A stretch of 64,000 nucleotides of DNA from Paracoccaceae bacterium (GCA_027489375.1 JAIXZW010000013.1:1-64000); one strand, 5' to 3'; shown: positions 1-9,382, counted from the stretch's first letter. The notes: generated from the sequence alone by a model not told the origin. A program made the numbers and translations.

Positions 1-3000
1 ATTGCCACCGGCAAGGCTGTCAGCCCCCGTGCCACCGGCAAGGGTGTCGTTGTCATCGCCCCCTGCCAGCGTGTCGTCGCCGACGCCGCCAAGCAGGCTG
101 TCGTTGCCCGCATCGCCCGAAAGGCTGTCGTTTCCGGCGTCGCCATCGAGCGTGTCGTTGGCGTCGCCGCCCGAAAGCGTGTCTTCGCCGTCACTGCCTG
201 CGAGGCTGTCGGTGCCCGCCTCGCCCGTAAGGCTGTCGTTGCCGGTGCCGCCGTCGAGCGTGTCGGTGCCGTCACCGCCCGAAAGCGTGTCGTCATTCGC
301 GCCGCCGTCGATCACGTCGTTGCCGACATTGCCCGACAGGCTGTCATTGCCCAGACCGCCAAGCACGGTGTCGGCGCCTTGGCCCGCGTCGACGGTGTCG
401 TTGCCCGCGCCTGCGGCGATCAGGTCGTCGTTGCCATCGCTGCCGTCGATCTGGTCGCCTTGGGCATCGGCAAAGGGCGTGCCGCCTGCGCCGCTTGTGG
501 GCGTCATGAGGTCGCCCGAGGGCGTGCCGTCGATGGAGCCGTTGGGGCTGAGGAGGACCGTCTCGATTTCCGAGAAGGCGATGGTGACGGTCTGGCCCGC
601 GCCGTTGGTGTAGGTGGCGGTGCCGCTTTCCGATTTGCCGGTAAGCGGGTCGGGGTTGGTATAGGTCACGACCACTTCGGCAAGGCCGGTGAGGTCGAGC
701 ACGTCGCCGGTGCGGCCTGCGGGGTTGTTGGTGGGGTCGGTCAGGTCTTCGTCCGTCTCGCCGCCCGTGACGGTGATCGTGCCGCCCGTGGTCGTCAGGT
801 CGAAGCGGAATTCGTCGTCGCCCGCGCCGCCAGAGGCCACATCGCCTGCGCCGAGGAAGAAGTCGTCATCCCCTGCCCCGCCGGAAAGCGTGTCATCCCC
901 TGCCCCGCCGTTCAGGCTGTCGGCACCGTCACCGCCTGCGAGGCTGTCGTTGCCATCGCCGCCCATGAGCGTGTCGTTGCCCGCATCGCCTGCGAGCGTG
1001 TCATCGCCAAGGCCGCCGTCGAGGCTGTCGTTGGCATCGCCGCCTGCAAGGCTGTCGTTGCCGATGTCGCCGGCAAGGGTGTCGTCGCCCGTGCCGCCGT
1101 CGACGGTGTCGTTGCCCGCGCCGCCATCCAGGCTGTCGGTGCCGTCGCCGCCTGTGACCGTGTCGTTGCCATCGGCACCTGTGACGGTGTCGTTGCCCGT
1201 GCCGCCTGCAACGGTGTCGTCACCCGCGCCGCCCGCGACCGAGTCGTTGCCCGTGCCGCCATCGAGGTTGTCGTTGCCGGACGAGCCGGTGATCGTGTCA
1301 TTGCCGGAGCCGAGGAGGACGCGTTCGACCTCGGTAAAGGCGATGGTGCCGGAGGCGCCTGTCAGCGTGCCGGATTCGGGCGTGGCGAGCGAGAGGATCA
1401 GGGTTTCGGTCAGGGCGGAGGCGTCGAGCGTGTCGCCCGTCACCTCGCCCGTTTCGCCGCCTGCGATGCTTTCGGTGCCGAAGCCTGTGGCGAGGGTGAA
1501 GGTGTCGTCGCCGCCACCGCCGGAGAGGGTGTCGTTGCCCGTGCCGCCTGCGAGGCTGTCGTTGCCAGCGCCGCCCGAGAGGGAATCGTCGCCCGCGCCG
1601 CCCGCGACCGAGTCGTTGCCCGCCCCGCCATCGACGCTGTCATTGCCGGAAGAGCCTGTGACCGTGTCATTGCCCGTGCCGAGGATGATGTTTTCGATTT
1701 CGGCGAAGCTGACCGTGCCGGATGCGCCCGAGAGGGTGCCGGTTTCGGCCGCGGTGAGGGTGAGGGTCAGGCTTTCGGTAAGGGTGGAGGCGTCGAGCGT
1801 GTCGCCCGCGACCTCGCCCGTTTCGCCGCCGGTGAGGCTGTCGTTGCCGAAGGCGGTGGCGAGGGTGAAGGTGTCGTCGCCGCCGCTGCCGAGGAGGGTG
1901 TCATTGCCCGTGCCGCCTGTGAGCGTGTCATTGCCTTCGCCTGCGTCGAGCGTGTCGTCGCCCGTGCCGCCATCGAGGCTGTCATTGCCCGTGCCGCCTG
2001 CGACGGTGTCATTTTCCGCGCCACCGTCGAGCGTGCCGTTGCCCGCGCCGCCTGCGAGCGAATCCGCGCCCGATCCGGCGGCAAGGGAATCGTTGCCTGC
2101 GCCGCTGTCGAGGCTGTCGTTACCGGAGGAGCCTGTGACCGTATCGTTGCCCGTGCCGAGGAGGAGTTTTTCGATCTCGGCAAAGCTGGTGGTGCCAGAG
2201 GCACCGGACAGCGTGCCGGATTCGGGGGTGGACAGGGTGACGGTCAGGTTTTCGGCAAGGGCGGAGCCGTCGAGCGTGTCGCCGTTGGTTTCGCCTGTCT
2301 CGCCGCCTGTGATGCTGTCGTTGCCGAAGCCGGTGGTGAGGGTGAAGAGGTCGTCGCCGCTGCCGCCCAGAAGCGTGTCGTTGCCGGTGCCGCCCTGCAG
2401 GCTGTCGTTGCCATCGCCCGCGTCGAGGCTGTCGTTGCTGCTGCCACCGTCGAGGCTGTCATTGCCCGTGCCGCCGAAGAGGCGGTCGTTGTCTTCGTTG
2501 CCGGCGAGGGTGTCGTTGCCTTCGCCGCCCGTTACGGTGTCGTCGCCGATCCCGCCGCGCTGGGTGTCGTTGCCCAAGCCGCCGTCGAGGCTGTCGTTGC
2601 CCGTGCCGCCGATCAGCGTGTCGTTGCCGTCACCGCCAGAGAGGGTGTCATCCTCGGTTCCGCCGTCGAGGCTGTCGTTGCCGAGGCCACCGTCGAGGGT
2701 GTCGTTGTTCTCGTTCCCGCCGAGCGTGTCGTTGCCATCGCCGCCCGAGACGGTGTCATGGCCGAGGCCGCCGCGCAGGGAATCGTCGCCGGTGGCGCCG
2801 GACAGGTTGTCGTTGCCCGCGCCGCCGACGAGGGTGTCGGTGCCGAGGCCGCCGTCGAGCGTGTCGTCATCGGTCATGCCGTCGAGGCTGTCGTTGCCAT
2901 CGCCGCCGATCAGGCTGTCATTGTTTTCGTTGCCGGCGAGCGTGTCGTTGCCATCTCCGCCCGCGACGGTGTCGTTGCCGGTGCCCCCGCCGATGACGTC

Positions 3001-6000
3001 ATCGCCTTCGGCCCCGTCGATCGTATCGTTGCCCGCGCCGCCGAGGACGGAGTCGTTGCCCGCGCCTGCAAGGACGGTGTCGTTGCCGATGGAGGCATCG
3101 ACCGTGTCGTTGCCATCGCCCGCATCGACGGAATCGTCGCCCGTGCCTGCGGCGATGGTGTCATTGCCGGTTCCCGAGAGCAGGGTGTCGTTGCCGCTGC
3201 CTGCGGTGAGCGTGTCGTTGCCCGCGCCGCTGTCGACGTCGATCGCTCCGGTGGCTGCGGTGCCGTTGATGCTGTCGCTGCCCGTGCCTGTCAGCAGCTT
3301 CTCGATTTCGGAGAAGGTGAGGTCCGTTTCCGCATCGGCATCAAGGCCGTTGACGGTGCCGGATTTCGGGTTGCTGCCATAGGTGACGGTCTGGCCCGTG
3401 GTGCCTGCGGCGAGGTCGAGGATGTCGCCCGCGTTGCCGTTGGCGGTATCGTCGCCCGCGCCCTGCGTGCCATCGGTGCCGCCGTCGATGGTGGCGGCGA
3501 TGTTGGCGTCGGTGTCCGTGGGGTCGAGGGTGAAACGGTCGTCGCCCGTGCCGCCGGAAAGGCTGTCGGCGCCTGCGAGGAGCAAGCTGTCGTCGCCCGC
3601 GCCGCCTGAAACGGTGTCGGCCCCTGCACCGCCCGAAAGGCTGTCGGTCCCTGCCCCGCCATCGAGGCGGTCGTTGCCCGCGTCACCAAGCAGCGTGTCA
3701 TTGGCATCGCCGCCCGCAAGCGTGTCGTTCCCCGTGCCACCCGCGAGGGCATCGTTGCCCGCAACGCCCGTGGTGGTGCCGAGCGGCGTGTAGGTGGTGG
3801 TTTCGGCGGTCATGACCGCCACGCCGTCATCATCGTCGGAAGCCGAGACGAGGACGCCGTCCACATAGGCGAGGTCTTCGGAATCGTAGATCTCGGCCCC
3901 CGGTTCGGGGGCGTCATCGACGATACGGGTCAGCGGATCGGTCAGGGTCACGATGCCCGTTGCCGGATCGACCGAGACGGAGGCGTAGCGGATTTCGCTG
4001 GTCTCGCCACCCACGACGAGGGTGCCACCGCTGCCCGAAGGCACGAAGATCATCGTGCTGATATCGGTGACGTAATCGTCGATCTGGCCGACCAGCGTAA
4101 GGTCGAAGGTGCCATCGTTGCGCGGGTCGGGGTCGACGCGGAAGATGGTGACATCGTCGTCGTTGCCGCCGACGAAGACATAGGTCTTGCCGCCGATTTC
4201 CGCCCAGGTCGCGGCGGCGCTGTCGTCGAGGCCGGTTTGCGAATTGGCGGGGGTGAACAGGTCGCGGCCAAGGCTGTTGCCCTGCGGATCGGTTTCGGAA
4301 GCGCCGTTCTGGTCGTCGCCGCGCGCGTTCTGGAAGGTGAGCTGTCCCGCCGAGTCGAGGGTGTAGAGCGAGATGCCGTTCTGGAGCCCGTCATTGCCCG
4401 CGACGAGGACGAAGGTCTGGCCCGCGCTGTTGGTGAAGCCTTCGACGAAGCTGGGGCTTTCGCCCGTGCCGCCGCCGAGGAAGTTTTCGGTCGTGCCACT
4501 GCCATCCAGTTCGCGGTCGAGCTGGGTCAGTGCGCCTGTGGCCGGGTTGACGGAAAAGGCGATCAGGCTGTCGGAGTTGCCCCCCGCATAGGCAAGCAGG
4601 ATCGGGTTGCCGCCCACGGTGACGAAGGAAAGGCTTTGCACCGCGTCGAGGTTGGGCGCGGTGAGCGATGGGCCTTCGGTCAAGGCTCCGCCCGCGCCGA
4701 TCCGGGCGATGCCGATGGTGGATTGCGTGACATCGGCGGTAAAGACGAAGGTGTTGCCATTCGAAAGGGTCGCGGCCTCCATGCTCTGGATGTTGTCGAA
4801 GCCCGCGCCGTTGAGGGATTCGGAGAGCGAGGAGATCCTTGCGGACAGGTCGCCGGTGCCGCTGCTGGAGGGCGTGGTGCCGATGATCTGGCCGAAAGTG
4901 GGGGAGTTCGGGTCGCTGTCGATCCGGTAGGCCGCGATCCCGTCGGTGGGGCCGCCATTTTCGGACGTGATCATGACGAGCGAACCGTCGGCAAGGCGGA
5001 CGAGTTCGACCGCGCGGGAGTTCAGCGCTTCGGTCGCGTTGGAGTCTTGCAGGTTGTCGCTGTTGGTAAAGGTTACGAGCGGGTTCGTGACCGGATCGAA
5101 GGGGGTCGCGCCGTCGCCCGCGATGCTGTCGTCGCCCGCGCCGCCGTCGACGGTGTCGTTGCCGCCGCCCGCGACGATGGTGTCGTTGAGCCCGTCGGTG
5201 CCGTCGATCTGGTCGCCATCCCGGTCGGTGAAGGTGCCGGTGAGGGAGTCGTTGCCGACCGTGCCGTCGACGATGCCGTTCGGGACGGTGAAGATGGCGC
5301 AGGTGGAATAGTTGGGGGCCGCGGTGGCATCCACCGCCTTGTCGAACCAGAGGAACTGGTAGCTGGAATTGTTGAAGGAGAAGTTCTGGTTCGCGGCGGT
5401 CGGGCTCCACGATCCGTCGGAGTTCTGGCGCCAGCCCGCAGCGGTGGCGGCGGTGGCGAAGGCCGCTTCCTGACCGACCGGCGCTTCGATGCTGGCCCCG
5501 TTGCCGGTTGCCCCGTCGCCCGAAATGACCTGGCTGGTTTCGGTGGCGGAGGGGGAGCCGAGGACGAGGTTGTCGTTGCCGCCCGCCATGTTGATCTGGC
5601 CCGCGACAAACCAGCCGTCACCGATCTTGATGTATTCGGTGACGCCGGACGCGGGGTTGTTGCTGCCCGAGACGTTGCCGCCCACGGAGAGGTTGGCCCC
5701 GATCTCGACCCCGTTGCTGGCATTGGTGCCGCCGAAGACGAGGCTGGAGGTGACGGTCAGGTTGTCGCCGATGCGGACGAGCTGCTGGGTGGTGTTGCTG
5801 CCGAGGTTGATGTCGCCCTTGACGGTGACGAAATTGCCCAAAGCGAGGCAGTTCTCGGCGTTGTTCGAGTTCATGTAGATCGAACCGACACCGCTTTGGC
5901 CGACGACGGTGTTGTCGCCGATCCGCAGGTCGTTGTCGCTGTAGTTCGAGTTCAGGTAGATCGACGTGCCGACATCGGAATTCGCACCGATGCTGACCGT

Positions 6001-6819
6001 GTTTTCCGAATAGTTGGAATGCAGGTCGACCGTGCCGCCGATGGAGGCATTGTCGCCGGTGACGAAGCTGTTGATCGCGTAGTTCGACGCCTGCGTGGCG
6101 CTGCCCGTGATCGTCAGGTCGTCGCCCGCAAGGAAGGACGTGGTGTTCTTGTCGTAATAGGTGCCGTCGCCGCTGAGATTGACCGATCCGTTGATGCGGG
6201 CATCGGCACCAAGCGTGACGGTCTTGTCCATGTTGTTGCCGGACATGGTGACAGAGCAGTTGAACACCGCACGGTCGCCCGCCGTGAGGTTCATCTGCGT
6301 GTCCGACGCATTCATCGTGACCTGGTTGTTGAACGTCACGTCGTGCCCGACGGTCACGTTGGCGACGCTGCTGTCGCCCATGACGATGCCGTTGAAGGTC
6401 ACGCCGTTGCCCGCCGTGACCGTATCGGTGCCGGACGAGCCGGTGATCAGGCCGACGGTGGCGTTCGCCCCTGCGCTGACGGTCAGGCTTTTGGCCGAGG
6501 AGGCGACGAGTTGCAGGGGGTCCGCGTCTATGCCTGCGGCGATGTCGACGGTGGCGTCGATGCCGGAATTGAAGGTCAGCGCAAGGCCGTTGGTCGCAGT
6601 GACGCCGGTGATCGACTGGTTGAGCTGGACCTGGACCGCGCCGGTCTGGCCATTGGCGAACTGGATGGTGGTATTGGCGTTCAGGCCGCCGTCGACGACG
6701 AAGACATCACCGGGTTGGGCGGTGATGATGCCCGCGTTCACCTGCGGGTAGCCGTTCACATTGCCCGGATCGGTGGTTCCGACAGGGGCGCCCGCAGCGA
6801 TGATGTAATAGGTGGCCAT
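1..6819 (-). CDS. Giant RTX (hemolysin-type Ca-binding repeat) protein, C-terminus outside window
   Basis: The reverse strand is open for at least 2273 codons from the ATG at 6819 to the window edge, so the end of the protein, where a type I secretion signal would lie, is not seen. Residues about 60-450 form beta-solenoid-like repeats rich in N, S, D and G (SIGANSDVG, LRIGDNTVVG). A first RTX-like patch follows at about 510-575. Residues about 577-1010 look like a beta-propeller (repeated LVAGND, YVFVGGNDDD, VFTADV blades). From about 1015 onward the chain is almost entirely GGxGNDxLxGG nonapeptides interrupted by short spacer domains. By family knowledge it is a secreted, calcium-folded surface or biofilm protein exported by a type I system; no transporter gene is in the window. 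The ribosome-binding site is weak. The dense GC repeats also open long false frames on the plus strand. Confidence 0.9.
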   Translation of the reverse strand, partial: MATYYIIAAGAPVGTTDPGNVNGYPQVNAGIITAQPGDVFVVDGGLNANTTIQFANGQTGAVQVQLNQSITGVTATNGLALTFNSGIDATVDIAAGIDADPLQLVASSAKSLTVSAGANATVGLITGSSGTDTVTAGNGVTFNGIVMGDSSVANVTVGHDVTFNNQVTMNASDTQMNLTAGDRAVFNCSVTMSGNNMDKTVTLGADARINGSVNLSGDGTYYDKNTTSFLAGDDLTITGSATQASNYAINSFVTGDNASIGGTVDLHSNYSENTVSIGANSDVGTSIYLNSNYSDNDLRIGDNTVVGQSGVGSIYMNSNNAENCLALGNFVTVKGDINLGSNTTQQLVRIGDNLTVTSSLVFGGTNASNGVEIGANLSVGGNVSGSNNPASGVTEYIKIGDGWFVAGQINMAGGNDNLVLGSPSATETSQVISGDGATGNGASIEAPVGQEAAFATAATAAGWRQNSDGSWSPTAANQNFSFNNSSYQFLWFDKAVDATAAPNYSTCAIFTVPNGIVDGTVGNDSLTGTFTDRDGDQIDGTDGLNDTIVAGGGNDTVDGGAGDDSIAGDGATPFDPVTNPLVTFTNSDNLQDSNATEALNSRAVELVRLADGSLVMITSENGGPTDGIAAYRIDSDPNSPTFGQIIGTTPSSSGTGDLSARISSLSESLNGAGFDNIQSMEAATLSNGNTFVFTADVTQSTIGIARIGAGGALTEGPSLTAPNLDAVQSLSFVTVGGNPILLAYAGGNSDSLIAFSVNPATGALTQLDRELDGSGTTENFLGGGTGESPSFVEGFTNSAGQTFVLVAGNDGLQNGISLYTLDSAGQLTFQNARGDDQNGASETDPQGNSLGRDLFTPANSQTGLDDSAAATWAEIGGKTYVFVGGNDDDVTIFRVDPDPRNDGTFDLTLVGQIDDYVTDISTMIFVPSGSGGTLVVGGETSEIRYASVSVDPATGIVTLTDPLTRIVDDAPEPGAEIYDSEDLAYVDGVLVSASDDDDGVAVMTAETTTYTPLGTTTGVAGNDALAGGTGNDTLAGGDANDTLLGDAGNDRLDGGAGTDSLSGGAGADTVSGGAGDDSLLLAGADSLSGGTGDDRFTLDPTDTDANIAATIDGGTDGTQGAGDDTANGNAGDILDLAAGTTGQTVTYGSNPKSGTVNGLDADAETDLTFSEIEKLLTGTGSDSINGTAATGAIDVDSGAGNDTLTAGSGNDTLLSGTGNDTIAAGTGDDSVDAGDGNDTVDASIGNDTVLAGAGNDSVLGGAGNDTIDGAEGDDVIGGGTGNDTVAGGDGNDTLAGNENNDSLIGGDGNDSLDGMTDDDTLDGGLGTDTLVGGAGNDNLSGATGDDSLRGGLGHDTVSGGDGNDTLGGNENNDTLDGGLGNDSLDGGTEDDTLSGGDGNDTLIGGTGNDSLDGGLGNDTQRGGIGDDTVTGGEGNDTLAGNEDNDRLFGGTGNDSLDGGSSNDSLDAGDGNDSLQGGTGNDTLLGGSGDDLFTLTTGFGNDSITGGETGETNGDTLDGSALAENLTVTLSTPESGTLSGASGTTSFAEIEKLLLGTGNDTVTGSSGNDSLDSGAGNDSLAAGSGADSLAGGAGNGTLDGGAENDTVAGGTGNDSLDGGTGDDTLDAGEGNDTLTGGTGNDTLLGSGGDDTFTLATAFGNDSLTGGETGEVAGDTLDASTLTESLTLTLTAAETGTLSGASGTVSFAEIENIILGTGNDTVTGSSGNDSVDGGAGNDSVAGGAGDDSLSGGAGNDSLAGGTGNDTLSGGGGDDTFTLATGFGTESIAGGETGEVTGDTLDASALTETLILSLATPESGTLTGASGTIAFTEVERVLLGSGNDTITGSSGNDNLDGGTGNDSVAGGAGDDTVAGGTGNDTVTGADGNDTVTGGDGTDSLDGGAGNDTVDGGTGDDTLAGDIGNDSLAGGDANDSLDGGLGDDTLAGDAGNDTLMGGDGNDSLAGGDGADSLNGGAGDDTLSGGAGDDDFFLGAGDVASGGAGDDEFRFDLTTTGGTITVTGGETDEDLTDPTNNPAGRTGDVLDLTGLAEVVVTYTNPDPLTGKSESGTATYTNGAGQTVTIAFSEIETVLLSPNGSIDGTPSGDLMTPTSGAGGTPFADAQGDQIDGSDGNDDLIAAGAGNDTVDAGQGADTVLGGLGNDSLSGNVGNDVIDGGANDDTLSGGDGTDTLDGGTGNDSLTGEAGTDSLAGSDGEDTLSGGDANDTLDGDAGNDSLSGDAGNDSLLGGVGDDTLAGGDDNDTLAGGTGADSLAGGN
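1270..2380 (-). repeat. Super-repeats inside the RTX region
   Basis: Three copies of a composite module lie at roughly 1270-1530, 1630-1890 and 2110-2380. Each encodes, in reading order, a DDxFTL...GFGxxS segment, GGETGE, a GDTLDxS motif, a beta segment ending SGTLSGASGT, SFAEIE(K/N), LLLGTGNDTVTGSSGNDS and then ordinary RTX nonapeptides. The FAEIE segments are about 365 and 474 bp apart, so the modules are separated by variable numbers of nonapeptides. Diverged relatives of the spacer lie at about 580-870 and 3280-3560. This points to growth by unequal recombination. Confidence 0.75.
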
Positions 6820-7324
6820 AACTCGAACTCGTCACTTCGTTGAACGTACAAACACGCCGGACTGCGTGCAGGTCTGGAGGGGCAGGCAGGCAGCGCGGCG
6901 GAACGGTGCCGTGCGGTCGCAGCCGTAAGGGTGGTCAGCGGCACCCTGTTCTGGTGGCCGCTTTACGCTGCGTTCTGCAGCGTGGGGCAGGGCTGTGGCT
7001 GTGCATTGCGGCGTATCCTGACCGTTTCGACGTCTCTATAACGACGCGAACGCCCCAGGTTTTTACCCCGCTGCCCCACTTTGGCCAGCGACCGCGGACC
7101 CTGCCGCCGCCTTGGCCGTCGCAGGACACGACCTGCACTTAACGTGACCCCACGCCCCCTCTGCATGTCTACTTTGCCACGCTGTCCTTGACCGCGCGGA
7201 TGTCGCAAGTTTCACCAATATGACTTAAGAATTTCGTAAGGCCGGATTGACCGATACGGGAGTCCCGCTTTCCATGCCGCAAATTTTACCAATTCGCGAT
7301 TTTCAGTGTCCGGGGCGGATGGCA

Positions 7325-7348
7325 TGTCGTGAAATTCGGTTCACGACA
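7325..7348. promoter_or_regulatory. Perfect 9-6-9 inverted repeat, probable operator
   Basis: TGTCGTGAA (7325-7333) and TTCACGACA (7340-7348) are exact reverse complements separated by six bases. The size and symmetry are those of a binding site for a dimeric regulator. It lies in the AT-richer part of the intergenic region, 245 bp before the GntR start and about 500 bp before the RTX gene. The sequence differs from the GntR sites nearby, so another regulator is likely. No protein is assigned. Confidence 0.5.
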
Positions 7349-7539
7349 GTTCGGATACGGCAAGGGGCGCAATTTCGGGCAGAAAACAAAGGGCAGGTGG
7401 TACGAAACCGCAGCTCGCGCCGACACCCATAGATTGAATCTCAGGACACGACATCACCATTGGCGCGAAGATTGTTGCGATTTCCGGTTCGCGGCAAGGG
7501 AGAGTCGCCTTATCCGGTCGGGCGCGGGAGGGACGCCCC

Positions 7540-7579
7540 TTGCCCATTCGGGCAGGTCTTGTATCCTTTTTGTCGACAA
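7540..7579 (+). promoter_or_regulatory. Promoter and GntR operator of the first GntR gene
   Basis: A -35-like TTGCCC at 7540-7545 and a -10-like TATCCT at 7562-7567 are 16 bp apart. The perfect palindrome TTGTCGACAA at 7570-7579 directly follows, where transcription should start, and the ATG is at 7593. The same palindrome recurs at 8350-8359. FCD-type GntR regulators commonly bind TTGTnnACAA-like palindromes, so autorepression is inferred. Confidence 0.6.
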
Positions 7580-7592
7580 GTTTGAGGGAAAA

Positions 7593-8312
7593 ATGGCCGC
7601 AAGCGACACAGGACAGGACGCGACCGAGGCGACGGACCGCAAGCGGGGGGTCGGGGCGAGGATGGTCTATGACATCTTGCGCGACGAAATCCTCGACCTC
7701 GTCCTTTTGCCGGGCGAACCGGTGGACGAGGCGGGGTTGGCCGAGCGCTTCGCCATGTCGCGCACGCCGGTGCGCGAGGCGCTGGTGCGGCTGGCGGGAG
7801 AAGGGTTGGTCACGATGCTGCCCAACCGTTCCACCGTCGTGGCGCAGATCGACTTTCCGAACCTTTACGCATTCTTTGACGCGCTGACGCTGATGTACCG
7901 GGTGACGACTCGGCTTGCGGCGGAATTCCACGAAGCAGGCGACCTTGCGCTGGTCGAGGGCCGGCAGGCGGCCTTTTCCAAGGCGGTGCTGGCGGGGGAT
8001 ACGGCGGGGATGATCACCTGCAACCGCGATTTCCACGTCGCAATTGCCGAGGCGGGGCGCAATTCCTATTACACCCAGCTTTTCATCCGCCTGCTGGACG
8101 AAGGGCGGCGCATCCTGCGGATGTACTACTACCCGAATTTCGAGGCGCGTCTCCCGCACCCCTATATCGTCGAGCACGAGGCCATCATCGCCGCGATCCG
8201 TGCGCGGGACGTGACCCTGTGCGACAGTCTGGCGACCGAACATGCCGACAAGATCGTGCGCCAGATCCAGGACATGATCGCCCGCGACCGGCGGCAACAC
8301 GTACCCTTGTAG
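7593..8312 (+). CDS. GntR-family regulator (FCD type) of hydroxyproline-type cluster 1
   Basis: A 239-residue regulator. The N-terminal winged helix is at about residues 24-85 (YDILRDEILDLVLLPGE, LAERFAMSRTPVREAL), followed by an all-helical FCD ligand domain with the metal-binding type His residues (FHVAIAEAG, EHEAIIAAI). The start at 7593 is chosen for its GAGGGAAAA ribosome site; the frame is open further upstream but without family similarity. The TTGTCGACAA palindrome lies just before it and again before the downstream operon, so it probably represses both and responds to a hydroxyproline intermediate. A paralogue with the same role is encoded at 34083-34805. Confidence 0.9.
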   Translation: MAASDTGQDATEATDRKRGVGARMVYDILRDEILDLVLLPGEPVDEAGLAERFAMSRTPVREALVRLAGEGLVTMLPNRSTVVAQIDFPNLYAFFDALTLMYRVTTRLAAEFHEAGDLALVEGRQAAFSKAVLAGDTAGMITCNRDFHVAIAEAGRNSYYTQLFIRLLDEGRRILRMYYYPNFEARLPHPYIVEHEAIIAAIRARDVTLCDSLATEHADKIVRQIQDMIARDRRQHVPL

Positions 8313-8349
8313 GCAGGACTGCGGGCGGGTCCGCCTGCGACGAAAAATC

Positions 8350-8380
8350 TTGTCGACAAACTTAATGCTAGATTTATGCT
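8350..8380 (+). promoter_or_regulatory. Promoter/operator of hydroxyproline-type operon 1
   Basis: TTGTCGACAA at 8350-8359 repeats exactly the palindrome before the GntR gene. Its first half doubles as a -35 box (TTGTCG), with a -10-like TATGCT at 8375-8380, spacing 19. The DapA-like start follows at 8426. Binding here would block RNA polymerase. Confidence 0.6.
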
Positions 8381-8425
8381 AGGCGGCACCGAGACACCCG
8401 ACTCAACCCCCGAAAGGCGAGGCAC

Positions 8426-9382
8426 ATGGATTCCAGCATTTTCACCGGCACCGTTCCGGCCCTGATGACCCCCTGCAAGGCGGACCGCACGCCCGATTTC
8501 GACAAGCTGGTCGAAAAGGCGAAGGAGCTGGTCGGGCTGGGCATGTCGGCGGTGGTCTATTGCGGGTCGATGGGCGATTGGCCGCTTCTGACCAACGAGC
8601 AGCGGATGGAAGGGGTCGAGCGGCTGGTCAAGGCGGGGATCAAGGTCGTCGTCGGCACGGGGGCGGTGAACACCGCGACCGCCGTGGCGCTGGCCGCCCA
8701 TGCGCAGAAGGTCGGCGCGCACGGGTTGATGGTGATCCCGCGGCTGTTGTCGCGTGGCACGGTTCCGGCGGCACAGAAGGCGCATTTCAAGGCCATTCTC
8801 GCCGCCGCGCCGAAGCTGCCGGCGGTGATCTACAACAGCCCCTATTACGGCTATTCGACCAAAGCGGACCTGTTCTTCCAGATCCGCGCCGAGCATCCGA
8901 ACCTTGTCGGGTTCAAGGAATTCGGCGGGTTCAAAGACCTGTCCTATGCGGGCGAGGCGATCACCTCGGGGTCGGCCGACATCAAGCTTATGATCGGCGT
9001 GGATACCGCCGTGTTCCACGGCTACGTCAACTGCAATGCGGACGGGGCGATCACGGGGATCGGCAACGTCTTCCCGCGCGAGGTGCTGCATCTGGTGAAG
9101 CTGTGCAAGGCGGCGGCGGCGGGCGATGCCACGGCGCGGCGGCTGGCGTTCGAGCTGGACAGTGCGATGCAGGTGCTGGCCGAGGTGGATGCGGGGCCGG
9201 ACCTCGTGCTGTTCTTCAAGCACATGCTGGTGCTGAAGGGGGATGACGCCTACCGGCTGCATTTCAACGAAAGCGATGCGCTGTCGCCCGCGCAGCAGGG
9301 ATTTGTGGAAAAGCAGTTCGCGCTGTTCAACGCATGGTATGCGGATTGGTCGGGCAAGCTGGACAAGGCTTACGCGGCCTGA
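8426..9382 (+). CDS. DapA-family lyase/deaminase, probable pyrroline-4-hydroxy-2-carboxylate deaminase
   Basis: A 318-residue TIM-barrel protein of the dihydrodipicolinate synthase/N-acetylneuraminate lyase family, of typical length. The Schiff-base lysine is Lys164 in GFKEFGG and the catalytic tyrosine Tyr136 in VIYNSP; the substrate-loop motif is YCGSMGDW. It is followed two bases later by a DadA-like oxidase and then by a hydroxyproline 2-epimerase. In known 4-hydroxyproline pathways a DapA homologue deaminates pyrroline-4-hydroxy-2-carboxylate to 2-oxoglutarate semialdehyde, so this role is inferred from context. The alternative is another DapA-family keto acid lyase. The last enzyme, semialdehyde dehydrogenase, is not encoded nearby. 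Confidence 0.8.
   Translation: MDSSIFTGTVPALMTPCKADRTPDFDKLVEKAKELVGLGMSAVVYCGSMGDWPLLTNEQRMEGVERLVKAGIKVVVGTGAVNTATAVALAAHAQKVGAHGLMVIPRLLSRGTVPAAQKAHFKAILAAAPKLPAVIYNSPYYGYSTKADLFFQIRAEHPNLVGFKEFGGFKDLSYAGEAITSGSADIKLMIGVDTAVFHGYVNCNADGAITGIGNVFPREVLHLVKLCKAAAAGDATARRLAFELDSAMQVLAEVDAGPDLVLFFKHMLVLKGDDAYRLHFNESDALSPAQQGFVEKQFALFNAWYADWSGKLDKAYAA

Larger units (their letters stand above)
6820..7592. other. Intergenic region between RTX gene and GntR regulator
   Basis: This 773-bp stretch has no convincing gene; short frames in it show no family motifs. It holds the promoter side of the minus-strand RTX gene and, at 7325-7348, a perfect inverted repeat. From about 7200 to 7450 it is visibly more AT-rich than its surroundings, as expected for a regulatory region. 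Confidence 0.6.

Noticed and set aside
2-3609. Long plus-strand frames of 203, 897 and 1076 codons
   Set aside because: They are reverse-strand shadows of the RTX repeats: low-complexity PPSRLSLP or VVARAA patterns with no ribosome site or family motif.
1-3780. CRISPR array or satellite DNA from short regular repeats
   Set aside because: The repeats are protein-coding nonapeptides of 27 bp in an open frame, with no spacers or cas genes.
4237-6843. Plus-strand frame of 868 codons opposite the RTX N-terminal part
   Set aside because: It is antisense to a better-supported gene and lacks any recognisable domain; caused by codon bias in GC-rich DNA.
7329-7592. Longer N-terminus for the first GntR regulator
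   Set aside because: The extra residues have no similarity to the family and would cover the promoter and operator; the ATG at 7593 has a good ribosome site.
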